Shown one piece after another: positions 1-6,527 of a DNA stretch of 8,628 nt (positions are counted from its first letter, which is position 1; every line of letters begins with the position of its first letter). Under the pieces are notes generated by a model that saw only the letters and a program-made list of their open reading frames with translations, searched no databases and had not been told where the DNA came from. The stretch spans positions 1 through 8,628 of the forward strand of contig JAEUMC010000809.1 in the NCBI GenBank assembly GCA_016793415.1, in the 5' to 3' direction. The DNA is from Devosia sp. (GTDB taxonomy: Bacteria > Pseudomonadota > Alphaproteobacteria > Rhizobiales > Devosiaceae). Position numbers and translations under genes: made by a program.

Positions 1-691
1 CAAGCGGGGCGAGTTCGTCTCGTTCATCGGACCTTCGGGCTGCGGCAAGACGACATTCCTGCGCGTCATCGCCGATCTCGAGCAGCCGACCTCGGGGACC
101 ATCACGGTCAACGGCACCTCCCCGACCGAAGCGCGGGTCAACCGCTCCTACGGTTACGTGTTCCAGGCGCCGGCGCTGTTTCCGTGGCGCACCATCGAGA
201 ACAACGTGGCGCTGCCGCTCGAGATCATGGGCTATGCCGATGCCGACCGGAAAGCGCGGATCAAAAAGTCGTTGGAACTGGTGAACCTCGAGGGGTTCGA
301 GAAGAAGTTCCCCTGGCAGCTCTCGGGCGGCATGCAGCAGCGCGCGTCGATTGCTCGTGCACTGGCGTTCGATGCCGACCTGTTGCTGATGGACGAGCCG
401 TTCGGAGCACTCGACGAGATCGTCCGCGATCATCTCAACTCGGAGCTGCTGAAGCTCTGGGCGGCGACGCAGAAGACCATCGCCTTCGTTACCCACTCGA
501 TCCCCGAGGCGGTGTACCTCTCGACCAAGATCGTGGTGATGAGCCCGCGCCCGGGCCGGGTGACCGACGTGATCGACAGCACTTTGCCGCGCGGCGAGCG
601 GCCGCTCGAAATCCGCGAAACGCCGGAATTCCTGCAGCTCGCGGCCCGTGTCCGCGACGGCCTGCGCGCCGGCCACTCCTACGAGGAATAG
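1..691 (+). CDS. ABC importer ATPase subunit (SsuB/TauB/ThiZ-like), 5' end missing
   Basis: This is the ATP-hydrolysing subunit of a type I ABC importer; it would sit on the cytoplasmic face and drive the two permeases encoded downstream. The gene enters from the left edge in the frame beginning at base 2, leaving 229 visible residues. Such proteins usually have about 250-270, so roughly 30 N-terminal residues are probably missing. Visible residues show Walker A GPSGCGKTT (10-18), the Q-loop glutamine (55) in VFQAPALFPW, the ABC signature LSGGMQQR (107-114), Walker B LLLMDE (127-132) followed by the D-loop, and the H-loop histidine (175) in THS. The tail segment VVMSPRPGRV is typical of the nitrate/sulfonate/taurine/pyrimidine ATPase group. 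All catalytic motifs are intact, so it should be functional. The stop is 4 nt before the next gene, which implies one transcript. The family call is firm; the substrate is not readable from this subunit. Confidence 0.96.
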   Translation, partial: KRGEFVSFIGPSGCGKTTFLRVIADLEQPTSGTITVNGTSPTEARVNRSYGYVFQAPALFPWRTIENNVALPLEIMGYADADRKARIKKSLELVNLEGFEKKFPWQLSGGMQQRASIARALAFDADLLLMDEPFGALDEIVRDHLNSELLKLWAATQKTIAFVTHSIPEAVYLSTKIVVMSPRPGRVTDVIDSTLPRGERPLEIRETPEFLQLAARVRDGLRAGHSYEE

Positions 692-695
692 AGAA

Positions 696-1211
696 ATGCT
701 CAGAGGGGGATGGGCGAGGGGTTTGGTGCTGTGCGGGCTTGCCGTGGTGGGGAGCGCCATGGCGACGAACGCTGAGGCGGCCTGCGTGCTCAAAGGCAAG
801 GGCGTCGTCTGCAAAGGCGGGCTGTCGGCGATGACGCAACTGGTCACCGACAAGAACTGGCAAAAGAAGTGGAACACCTCGCGGGAGTCGACGCCGGTGT
901 TTCGCAGCACCAACAAGCTTGGGCCGGGCGAGAGCGCCACCTTGCTCAGCTTCTTTGCGGCGGACAAGAGCGGCATGCTCGAGCTCAGTTGCGAACTCAC
1001 GATCAAACCCTCGACCGGCAAGGCTCAGCACTATCCGATGCAGGCATGCTTCGCCGGTGAGGTGACGGCCGGCGATGTCTACATGACCGGCGCCGCGCTG
1101 ACGGTGAACAGCGACGGCGAGACCGGACGCACCGAGTTCACCATCGGGATCAGGAACGATCGGACGGGAGCCAAGCTGACGCTCAAGAACGGGGTGCAGT
1201 TCAGCCAATGA
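696..1211 (+). CDS. Small secreted four-cysteine protein of unknown function, inside ABC operon
   Basis: I do not recognise this 171-aa protein. The ATG at 696 is preferred because GAGGAA (683-688) lies 7 nt upstream as a ribosome site and because it gives a clean signal peptide: arginines at 3 and 8, a hydrophobic stretch around 9-23, and an AEA|A cleavage site after residue 28. An upstream in-frame GTG (648) would add non-signal residues that overlap the ATPase gene. The mature part is about 143 residues with four cysteines (30, 39, 99, 118), enough for two disulfides in the periplasm. It alternates short polar and hydrophobic stretches with many Thr, Gly and Ser, which suggests a beta-rich fold. 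The cysteine at the mature N terminus lacks a lipobox, so a lipoprotein is unlikely. The stop overlaps the next permease start as ATGA, so translation is probably coupled. That context suggests an accessory to the importer, such as a periplasmic partner of the permease or binding protein; this is inference only. Confidence 0.85.
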   Translation: MLRGGWARGLVLCGLAVVGSAMATNAEAACVLKGKGVVCKGGLSAMTQLVTDKNWQKKWNTSRESTPVFRSTNKLGPGESATLLSFFAADKSGMLELSCELTIKPSTGKAQHYPMQACFAGEVTAGDVYMTGAALTVNSDGETGRTEFTIGIRNDRTGAKLTLKNGVQFSQ

Positions 1212-2080
1212 GCCGCGGTAACCTCATCCCCATCCTCGTCGTTCTCGGCGTCATCGTGCTGTTCTGGTACGCCATGGCCGTGGTGATGAACGCCCCCTGG
1301 CAGCAGACGCTGAATGCGCGGGCCAACCTGAGCGACGTGCCGTTCACCGAGTTCGTCGGCCAGACCTTCGCACAGGACAAGCCGGTGCTGCCGGCGCCGC
1401 ACCAGGTGGTGGGCGCGATCTGGACCGGGCTGTTCGGGGCCGCCATCACGGCGCCGCGCTCGCTGGCCTTCCATGCCGGCATTACCCTGGGCGCCACCCT
1501 GCTGGGCTTTGCGCTCGGTACGCTGTTGGGGGTGCTGCTGGCGGTAATGATCGTCCACAACAATGCCTCCGACCGCTCGCTGATGCCGTGGATCATCGCC
1601 AGCCAGACGGTGCCGATCCTCGCCATTGCGCCAATGGTGGTGGTGGGGCTGGGGGCGGTGGGCGTCACCGGCATGGTGCCCAAGGCGCTGATCTCGATGT
1701 ACCTGAGTTTCTTCCCGGTGGTGGTCGGCATGGTGAAGGGCCTACGGACGCCCGAGCCGATCCAGCTCGACCTGATGCGCACCTACAATGCCTCGCCGCT
1801 GCAGGTGTTCATGAAGCTGCGCTGGCCCGCCTCGATCCCGTTCCTGTTCGCCTCGATGAAGGTCGGTATCGCCATTTCGCTGATCGGCGCGGTGGTGGGC
1901 GAGCTCAGCAACAATGCCGGCGGCGGGCTCGGGGTGCGGCTGCTCACCGGCTCCTATAACGGCCAGACGATCCAGATCTGGGCTGCCCTGTTCATCGCCG
2001 CGGCGCTCGCGGCCATCCTGGTGATCCTCGTCGGCTGGGGCGAAAAGCTCGCCAACCGGCGGATGGGGGTGCGGGCATGA
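1208..2080 (+). CDS. ABC importer permease, first subunit (SsuC/TauC/ThiX-like)
   Basis: This is an inner-membrane channel subunit of the importer, belonging to the BPD_transp_1 (binding-protein-dependent transport) family. Its 290 residues show a first membrane segment at about 6-28, a periplasmic stretch to about 85, then segments near 89-116, 127-152, 160-178, 213-231 and 255-277. The EAA-type cytoplasmic loop that docks on the ATPase spans about 187-211, with DLMRTYNASP and KLRWPASIP as the recognisable parts. The start ATG overlaps the stop of the secreted-protein gene, and its own Shine-Dalgarno sequence is weak, which fits translational coupling. The end overlaps the second permease start by 4 nt. 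The length is slightly above the usual 250-270 because of the periplasmic stretch after the first segment. It probably pairs with the second permease as a heterodimer. Confidence 0.94.
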   Translation: MSRGNLIPILVVLGVIVLFWYAMAVVMNAPWQQTLNARANLSDVPFTEFVGQTFAQDKPVLPAPHQVVGAIWTGLFGAAITAPRSLAFHAGITLGATLLGFALGTLLGVLLAVMIVHNNASDRSLMPWIIASQTVPILAIAPMVVVGLGAVGVTGMVPKALISMYLSFFPVVVGMVKGLRTPEPIQLDLMRTYNASPLQVFMKLRWPASIPFLFASMKVGIAISLIGAVVGELSNNAGGGLGVRLLTGSYNGQTIQIWAALFIAAALAAILVILVGWGEKLANRRMGVRA

Positions 2081-3192
2081 GCCGGCTGCAACGCATCATC
2101 GCGGTTGTGGCGCTGCTGTTCACCGTGCTGACCCTGGTGCTGCCGATCGGCAGCTTCGGCGGCGTGCCCGCTGCTGCCTCCACCAGCATCCCGACGGTGA
2201 TCTTCCTCGTCGCGACCCTGGCAGCGATCGGTGCGTTCCGCTTGCGCTCACCGACGCTCGCGACCGGCATCCTCGCGGCTATTGGCTGTATCCTGCTGAT
2301 CGTCTGGGTCGAGCCGATGGACAAGGCGCTTGCCGGCTTCTGGACGCTGCTGGTTCTCACCTGGCTATTGTGCTGGCTGTTCGCCGAACAGCTCTCGGCC
2401 GATATCCGGCGCGGCAAGGTCAATGACGGTTTGTTCGGCTGGCTGGTGCCGGTGGCGTTCGGCGTCGCCGTGCTGGTCGCCTGGGAGGCGATCACCCGCG
2501 GCGCCAACGTACCGCAGGTGCTGCTGCCGCCCCCGAGCATGATCTGGGCGAGGCTCACCGCATCGGTGCCGACGCTGGCGGCGGATTTCGTCCAGACCTT
2601 CAAGGCGGTGCTGGCGGGCTTCGCGCTCGGTTGCGGCTCGGGCTTCGTGGTCGCGATCCTCGTCGACCGCTCACCCTTCCTCAAGCGCGGCCTGCTGCCG
2701 ATCGGCAACTTCGTTTCGGCGCTGCCGATCATCGGCATCGCGCCGATCATGGTGATGTGGTTCGGGTTCGACTGGCCGAGCAAGGCCGCCGTGGTCGTGG
2801 CGATGACGTTCTTCCCGATGCTGGTGAACACCGTCGCCGGGCTCAACGCTTCGTCGCTGATCGAACGCGACCTGATGCGCACCTATGCCGCGAACTATTG
2901 GGAGACGCTGTTCAAGCTGCGCCTTCCCGCCGCCGCGCCGTTCATCTTCAACGCCCTGAAGATCAACTCGACTCTGGCGCTGATCGGCGCAATCGTGGCG
3001 GAATTCTTCGGAACGCCCATCGTGGGAATGGGCTTCCGGATATCGACCGAGGTCGGCAAGCTCAATATCGACCTGGTCTGGGCAGAAATCGCCGTGGCGG
3101 CGGTTGCAGGGTCTGCCTTCTACGGGGTCATCGCGCTCATCGAGCGCGCGGTGACCTTCTGGCATCCGTCCATAAGAGGTGGACGGGCATAA
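2077..3192 (+). CDS. ABC importer permease, second subunit, with extra N-terminal membrane segments
   Basis: This is the second BPD_transp_1 permease, 371 residues long, about 100 more than a typical SsuC/TauC-type subunit. The extra length is at the N terminus: hydrophobic segments near 7-24, 37-54, 60-78 and 86-103 precede the usual domain. The canonical part starts around 118, with segments near 120-138, 172-195, 206-229, 234-255, 290-309 and 338-355. The EAA-type ATPase-docking loop is at about 261-288 (ERDLMRTYAANYW, KLRLPAAAP). The LPPPSMIWARL segment at 150-160 is the usual LPxP-type stretch before the core. The start overlaps the first permease stop as ATGA, and the C-rich, in-register reading gives no sign of a frameshift fusing two genes. 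The N-terminal region's role is unknown: it may be a regulatory or assembly module. The family assignment is firm; the segment count is by eye. Confidence 0.93.
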   Translation: MSRLQRIIAVVALLFTVLTLVLPIGSFGGVPAAASTSIPTVIFLVATLAAIGAFRLRSPTLATGILAAIGCILLIVWVEPMDKALAGFWTLLVLTWLLCWLFAEQLSADIRRGKVNDGLFGWLVPVAFGVAVLVAWEAITRGANVPQVLLPPPSMIWARLTASVPTLAADFVQTFKAVLAGFALGCGSGFVVAILVDRSPFLKRGLLPIGNFVSALPIIGIAPIMVMWFGFDWPSKAAVVVAMTFFPMLVNTVAGLNASSLIERDLMRTYAANYWETLFKLRLPAAAPFIFNALKINSTLALIGAIVAEFFGTPIVGMGFRISTEVGKLNIDLVWAEIAVAAVAGSAFYGVIALIERAVTFWHPSIRGGRA

Positions 3193-3207
3193 CGGCCGCC
3201 TGGCCGT
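3192..3207 (+). other. Small hairpin between second permease and binding-protein genes
   Basis: ACGGCC (3192-3197) and GGCCGT (3202-3207) pair as a 6-bp stem around a GCCT loop, starting on the last base of the permease stop codon. Further GGCC copies at 3211-3214 offer competing pairings. No T-tract follows, so it is not a classic terminator. It could protect the downstream binding-protein message or mark a processing point, which is common where binding protein must outnumber permease. The structure is seen in sequence; the role is inferred. Confidence 0.4.
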
Positions 3208-3242
3208 GGTGGCCGGGCGTAACAGGGGTAAGGGAAACGACA

Positions 3243-4217
3243 ATGAAGAAACTTCTTCTTGCACTGGCCGCGGGCGCGATGGCGCTCACCGCGACCACCG
3301 CAATGGCGCAGGACAAGCTGACGCTGCAGCTGAAGTGGGTGACCCAGGCGCAGTTCGCCGGCTATATCGTCGCCAAGGCCAAGGGATTCTACAGCGACGA
3401 GAAGCTTGACGTGACGATCCTGCCGGGCGGCCCGAACGTGGCGCCGGAGCAGGTGATCGCCGGCGGCGGCGCCGACATCATCGTCGACTGGATGGGCGGC
3501 GCGGCCGCTGCGCGCGACAAGGGCGTGCCGCTGGTCAACATCGCGCAGCCGTTCAAGCGCTCCGGCCTCGAGCTGATCTGCCCCAAGGAGAACAACATCA
3601 ACACCGTCGCCGACTTCAAGGGCAAGACGCTGGGCGTCTGGTTCTTCGGCAACGAGTATCCGTTCTTCGCCTGGATGAACAAGGAAGGCCTGTCGACGGC
3701 CGAAGGCGGCGACGTGAAGGTGCTGCAGCAATCGTTCGACATCCAGCCGATGATCCAGAAGCAGGCCGACTGCATCTCGGTGATGACCTATAACGAGTAC
3801 GGCCAGGCGCTCGACGCCGGCTACGGCCCGGACAACCTGACCATCTTCAACTACACCGAGATGGGCAACGACCTGCTGGAAGACGGCCTCTATGTCATGG
3901 AGCCGTCGCTGCAGGATGCGGCCAAGGTCGACGCCTATACCCGCTTCGTGAAGGCCTCGATGAAGGGCTGGCAGTATGCGCTCGACAATCCGGATGAAGC
4001 CGCGCAGATCGTGGTCGACTCCGACGATACCGGCGCGGCCGAGCTGAAGCACCAGCGCTACATGGTCGGCGAAGTTTCGAAGCTCGTCGACGCCACCGAC
4101 CCGGCGCTCGACATGGCCGCCTACGACCGCACCATCAAGGCGCTGGTCGACCAGAAGATCATCAGCAAGGCCCCGGAAGGCGCCTACACCACGGCCATCA
4201 CCGACGCGCTGAAGTAA
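3243..4217 (+). CDS. Periplasmic substrate-binding protein, NMT1/THI5-like
   Basis: This is the ligand-capturing protein of the importer, exported to the periplasm. The 324-aa product starts at ATG 3243, with AAGGGA (3230-3235) 7 nt upstream and a typical Sec signal: Lys-Lys at 2-3, a hydrophobic core, and AMA|Q cleavage after residue 22. The mature protein opens with LTLQLKWVTQAQFAGYIVAK (26-45), which is the hallmark opening of NMT1/THI5-like and SsuA-like binding proteins, where the aromatic/Gln cluster lines the ligand cleft. Other family-like stretches are GGGADIIVDWM (74-84), VPLVNIAQPF (95-104), GVWFFGNEYPFFAWM (131-145) and the CISVMTYNEY segment (177-186). Cysteines 113 and 177 could form a disulfide. 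Similar proteins are commonly annotated for hydroxymethylpyrimidine or other pyrimidine-like ligands, but this family also binds riboflavin and sulfonates, so the ligand remains open. It is the last gene of the operon, followed by a terminator. Confidence 0.95.
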   Translation: MKKLLLALAAGAMALTATTAMAQDKLTLQLKWVTQAQFAGYIVAKAKGFYSDEKLDVTILPGGPNVAPEQVIAGGGADIIVDWMGGAAAARDKGVPLVNIAQPFKRSGLELICPKENNINTVADFKGKTLGVWFFGNEYPFFAWMNKEGLSTAEGGDVKVLQQSFDIQPMIQKQADCISVMTYNEYGQALDAGYGPDNLTIFNYTEMGNDLLEDGLYVMEPSLQDAAKVDAYTRFVKASMKGWQYALDNPDEAAQIVVDSDDTGAAELKHQRYMVGEVSKLVDATDPALDMAAYDRTIKALVDQKIISKAPEGAYTTAITDALK

Positions 4218-4239
4218 GCGGCGGTTACAGCGAATGACG

Positions 4240-4270
4240 AAGGCGGGGAGTGATCCCCGCCTTTTGTTTT
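4240..4270 (+). terminator. Rho-independent terminator of the ABC operon
   Basis: AAGGCGGGG (4240-4248) and CCCCGCCTT (4255-4263) form a perfect 9-bp stem with an AGTGAT loop, followed by a T-rich run ending at 4270. It lies 22 nt past the binding-protein stop. In the reverse direction the hairpin lacks a good T-tract, so it probably serves only the plus-strand operon. Confidence 0.92.
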
Positions 4271-4280
4271 GACTGAGAGA

Positions 4281-4403
4281 GACGGCCCCCTCCCATCCTC
4301 CCCCATGAAGGGGGAGGTGCCCTGCCGGTGCGTTTGGCACGATCGAAGACAAGCCTCGACTCTTCACCTCCCCCTTTATGGGGGAGGCCGGGAGGGGGCC
4401 GTC
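4281..4403. repeat. Compound palindromic intergenic repeat, 123 bp
   Basis: The left arm 4281-4319 and right arm 4365-4403 are 39-nt inverted copies differing at three positions, separated by a 45-nt spacer. Both begin, from the outside, with GACGGCCCCCTCCC. Each arm also folds by itself: CCTCCCCC and GGGGGAGG pair as an 8-bp stem over a 5-nt loop (ATGAA on the left, TTTAT on the right). Two inverted REP-like units around a spacer is the layout of BIME-type elements, and the size resembles the RIME elements of rhizobia; identity with any named family is not established. It fills the space between the convergent operon and phoX, ending 15 nt from the phoX stop. No open reading frame of note is inside it. 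Confidence 0.9.
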
Positions 4404-4418
4404 TGCTTCAGTATGCAC

Positions 4419-6392
4419 TCAGCTACCGATCACCCCGCCATCGTCCTTGCTGATCACCACCAGTGACGGGCGTGGGCCCTGGCCGTCGATGAAGTCGGGC
4501 CAGTTGGTGCCGGCGTCGGCGATCGAGGTAGAATCCTCGCCATCCTCGAGGCGCAGTTCGCCCGGGTGCTGGATGGAAAGGAACATGGTCTTGCCATCGG
4601 GGGTGAAGGCCGGCGAGCAGACTTCCGAGCCGACCGGCGGCGAGTAGAACAGTTTGGGCAGCGCCTTGCCGTCGCCTTCGGTATCGACCGCGTAGAGCGC
4701 ATCGTTGAAGCCGGCATCGGGCGGGCCGTCGGTGGTGACCCAGAGGCGGCCGGCCGGATCGATCGACAGGTTGTCAGGGTCGGTAAACCAGCCATTTGCC
4801 GAAGTTTCGGGGTGGCAGAGGGCGTGCGAGGCCGGATCGGTGGGGTCGCCACAGAGGATGAAGGCGTCCCAGCTGTACTCGGTCGCGGCATGATCGGGGG
4901 CGTCGGGCGCCCCCGGTGGGGTGATCTCGAGGATGTGGCCGTCGGGGTTGGGGGCGCGGGTATTGGCGACGTTGACCTGCTCGCCCGCATCACCCTCACC
5001 GGCCGGCAGGCGATCTTCGTTCTCGGTCATGGCGATATAGACGCGGCCGGTTTTCGGATGCGGCACAAAGCCTTCGGGCGCATCCATCGGGGTGGCGCCG
5101 AGGAGGTCGGCGGCCATGCGGGTGCGCAGCACCACGTCGGCCTGGCTATGAAAGCCATTCTCGGGGGTCAGCGGCCCCTGCCCCTGCACCAGCGGCAGCC
5201 AGGTCAGCTTGCCGTCGGCGTCGAAGCGAGCGGTGTAGAGCGTGCCCTCGTCGAGCAGGTCCTTGTTGGCGGCGCGGTCGGTGGGGTTCCAGGGTTTTGC
5301 GGTGACGAACTTGTAGAGATACTCGAAGTCATCATCGTCGCCCATGTAGAGGACGACGCGGCCATCGGGCGCCACCGCCACCTGGGCGCCCTCGTGGGTG
5401 AAGCGGCCGAGCGCGGTGCGTTTCACCGGCTTGGCGGTGGGATCGAACGGATCGACCTCCACCACCCAGTCGAACTTCAGCCATTCGTTGGGTTCGTTCT
5501 CGAACTTCAGGCGAGGTTCGACGCGGCCGAGCGCATAGCCGTCGTTCTCCTCTTCGTCCCAGCCCTGGCGTTCGACCAGTTCCTGGTCGGCGAGCGTGGT
5601 GTAGTCGCCAGCAAAGATGTCCATGCCGCCTTCTTCGCCCGACAGCATGGTGCCCCAGGGGGTGATGCCGCCCGAGCAGTTGGAGATCGAGCCGAAGACG
5701 ATGGTGCCGGTGGGGTCGATGCCGGTCTTCAGACGATCGTCGCCGGCCGCCGGCCCGCTGAGCCGCATCTCGGTGCCCATGTGGACGCGGCGGTTGTACT
5801 GGCCGTCGGTGACCACCTGCCACGCGTTGCCGGTCTTCTTGACCTCGACGACGGAGATGCCGGTCGAAGCGGCAACGGCGCGGATCTGCGCATCGGTCAG
5901 CTTGTCGCGATAATCCTCGTCGGTCAGGCCGGGGAACATCAGGTAGGGCGAGGCGTATTCATGGTTGACCACCAAGAGGCCATGGTCGTTCGAGGCGCTG
6001 CCCTGCGGCAGCGGCAGGAAGGCAGTGAAGTCGTTGTTGTAGCCGAACTGTTTTTCGGCCGCGGCGCCATCGAGGCTCGCCACGTCGAAGTCCGGGCTGT
6101 CGGCGAACAGCTTGTCGCCCCACTTGACGAGGATCTGGCGGGAGTACCCCTCGGGCCAGTGGTCGGTCTTGTCGGTGACGCGGCTGAGCTCGGGGAAGGT
6201 GAGGCTCGAGGGCGAGTTGGTGGCGGCGACAGCGCGGCTAAAGCCGAGGCCCGAAGCGGCGAGCGCGCTGCCGGCGAGCAGGCCCTTGAGCACGGTGCGG
6301 CGCGAATAGCCCTCGGCCATCAGGTCGGAATATTTGGTGGTGAACGACTGGCGGCGCGTCGGGCGCGCGCGGGATTTCAAACGATCGGTCAT
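4419..6392 (-). CDS. phoX: PhoX-family alkaline phosphatase, Tat-exported
   Basis: PhoX enzymes are periplasmic or secreted phosphomonoesterases that release phosphate from organic esters during phosphate starvation. Family members use a calcium/iron cofactor and leave the cell folded through the Tat pathway. The 657-aa protein has a long basic n-region, a twin-arginine motif SRRTVL (30-35), a hydrophobic stretch (37-51) and probable cleavage near AVA|A (after 56). Family motifs are present in order: NHEY (143-146), NCSGGITPWGTMLSGEEGG (238-256) whose Cys239 is the expected iron ligand, FTHEGA (331-336), GDDDDFEYLYKFV (351-363), TENED (456-460), DNLSIDPAGRLWV (540-552) and CSPAFTPDG (592-600). 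The ATG at 6392 is chosen because AGGGAG lies 7 nt upstream; an in-frame start at 6500 would put the PHO-box-like repeats inside the gene. It is transcribed toward the ABC operon with separate control. Length and motifs indicate an intact enzyme. Confidence 0.95.
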   Translation of the reverse strand: MTDRLKSRARPTRRQSFTTKYSDLMAEGYSRRTVLKGLLAGSALAASGLGFSRAVAATNSPSSLTFPELSRVTDKTDHWPEGYSRQILVKWGDKLFADSPDFDVASLDGAAAEKQFGYNNDFTAFLPLPQGSASNDHGLLVVNHEYASPYLMFPGLTDEDYRDKLTDAQIRAVAASTGISVVEVKKTGNAWQVVTDGQYNRRVHMGTEMRLSGPAAGDDRLKTGIDPTGTIVFGSISNCSGGITPWGTMLSGEEGGMDIFAGDYTTLADQELVERQGWDEEENDGYALGRVEPRLKFENEPNEWLKFDWVVEVDPFDPTAKPVKRTALGRFTHEGAQVAVAPDGRVVLYMGDDDDFEYLYKFVTAKPWNPTDRAANKDLLDEGTLYTARFDADGKLTWLPLVQGQGPLTPENGFHSQADVVLRTRMAADLLGATPMDAPEGFVPHPKTGRVYIAMTENEDRLPAGEGDAGEQVNVANTRAPNPDGHILEITPPGAPDAPDHAATEYSWDAFILCGDPTDPASHALCHPETSANGWFTDPDNLSIDPAGRLWVTTDGPPDAGFNDALYAVDTEGDGKALPKLFYSPPVGSEVCSPAFTPDGKTMFLSIQHPGELRLEDGEDSTSIADAGTNWPDFIDGQGPRPSLVVISKDDGGVIGS

Positions 6393-6445
6393 GGTGACGC
6401 TCCCTGGAATATGCGGGAGGCGTGCACTCGGCAGGCGACGCTGCC

Positions 6446-6474
6446 GTGACGGATCGGTGACGGTGGGGTGACGG
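6446..6474 (-). promoter_or_regulatory. Tripled PHO-box-like operator upstream of phoX
   Basis: On the minus strand the 7-mer CCGTCAC occurs three times, identical, at 6474-6468, 6463-6457 and 6452-6446, with 4-nt linkers CCCA and CGAT, an exact 11-bp period. The PhoB binding site is built of 7-bp CTGTCAT-type units plus 4-bp linkers with the same period; each unit here matches 5 of 7 positions and keeps the GTCA core. A much weaker fourth unit may lie at 6435-6441. The block ends 53 nt before the phoX start. I see no convincing -10 at standard spacing. Binding by PhoB is inferred from the repeat geometry and the target gene. Confidence 0.75.
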
Positions 6475-6527
6475 GGCGCCACATCAAAGTGATGGTGCAA
6501 CGCCCACCTTGGCAGCAGCCCTTGCGT

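Noticed and set aside
648..695. GTG start that lengthens the secreted protein
   Set aside because: It lies inside the ATPase gene and gives a leader without signal character; ATG 696 has a ribosome site and a proper signal peptide.
2631..3242. Extension of the binding-protein frame upstream of 3243
   Set aside because: It overlaps the second permease in another frame, has arginine-rich low-quality translation, and would bury the clear signal peptide at 3243.
6408..6413. CATATT as a -10 box for phoX
   Set aside because: It lies immediately next to the ribosome site, so transcription would start too close to the ATG, and its distance from the operator does not fit a PhoB promoter.
4566..6449. 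Long open frame of 627 codons on the plus strand
   Set aside because: It lies antisense to phoX, has no recognisable domain, and is the usual open shadow frame of a GC-rich gene; the minus-strand frame carries all the PhoX motifs.
6446..6474. Short CRISPR-like or satellite repeat
   Set aside because: The units are only 7 bp with 4-bp linkers and three copies; spacing and location fit a regulator site instead.
6393..6500. Upstream ATG at 6500 for phoX
   Set aside because: The added 36 residues do not resemble PhoX leaders and would contain the 11-bp operator repeats; ATG 6392 has AGGGAG at good spacing.
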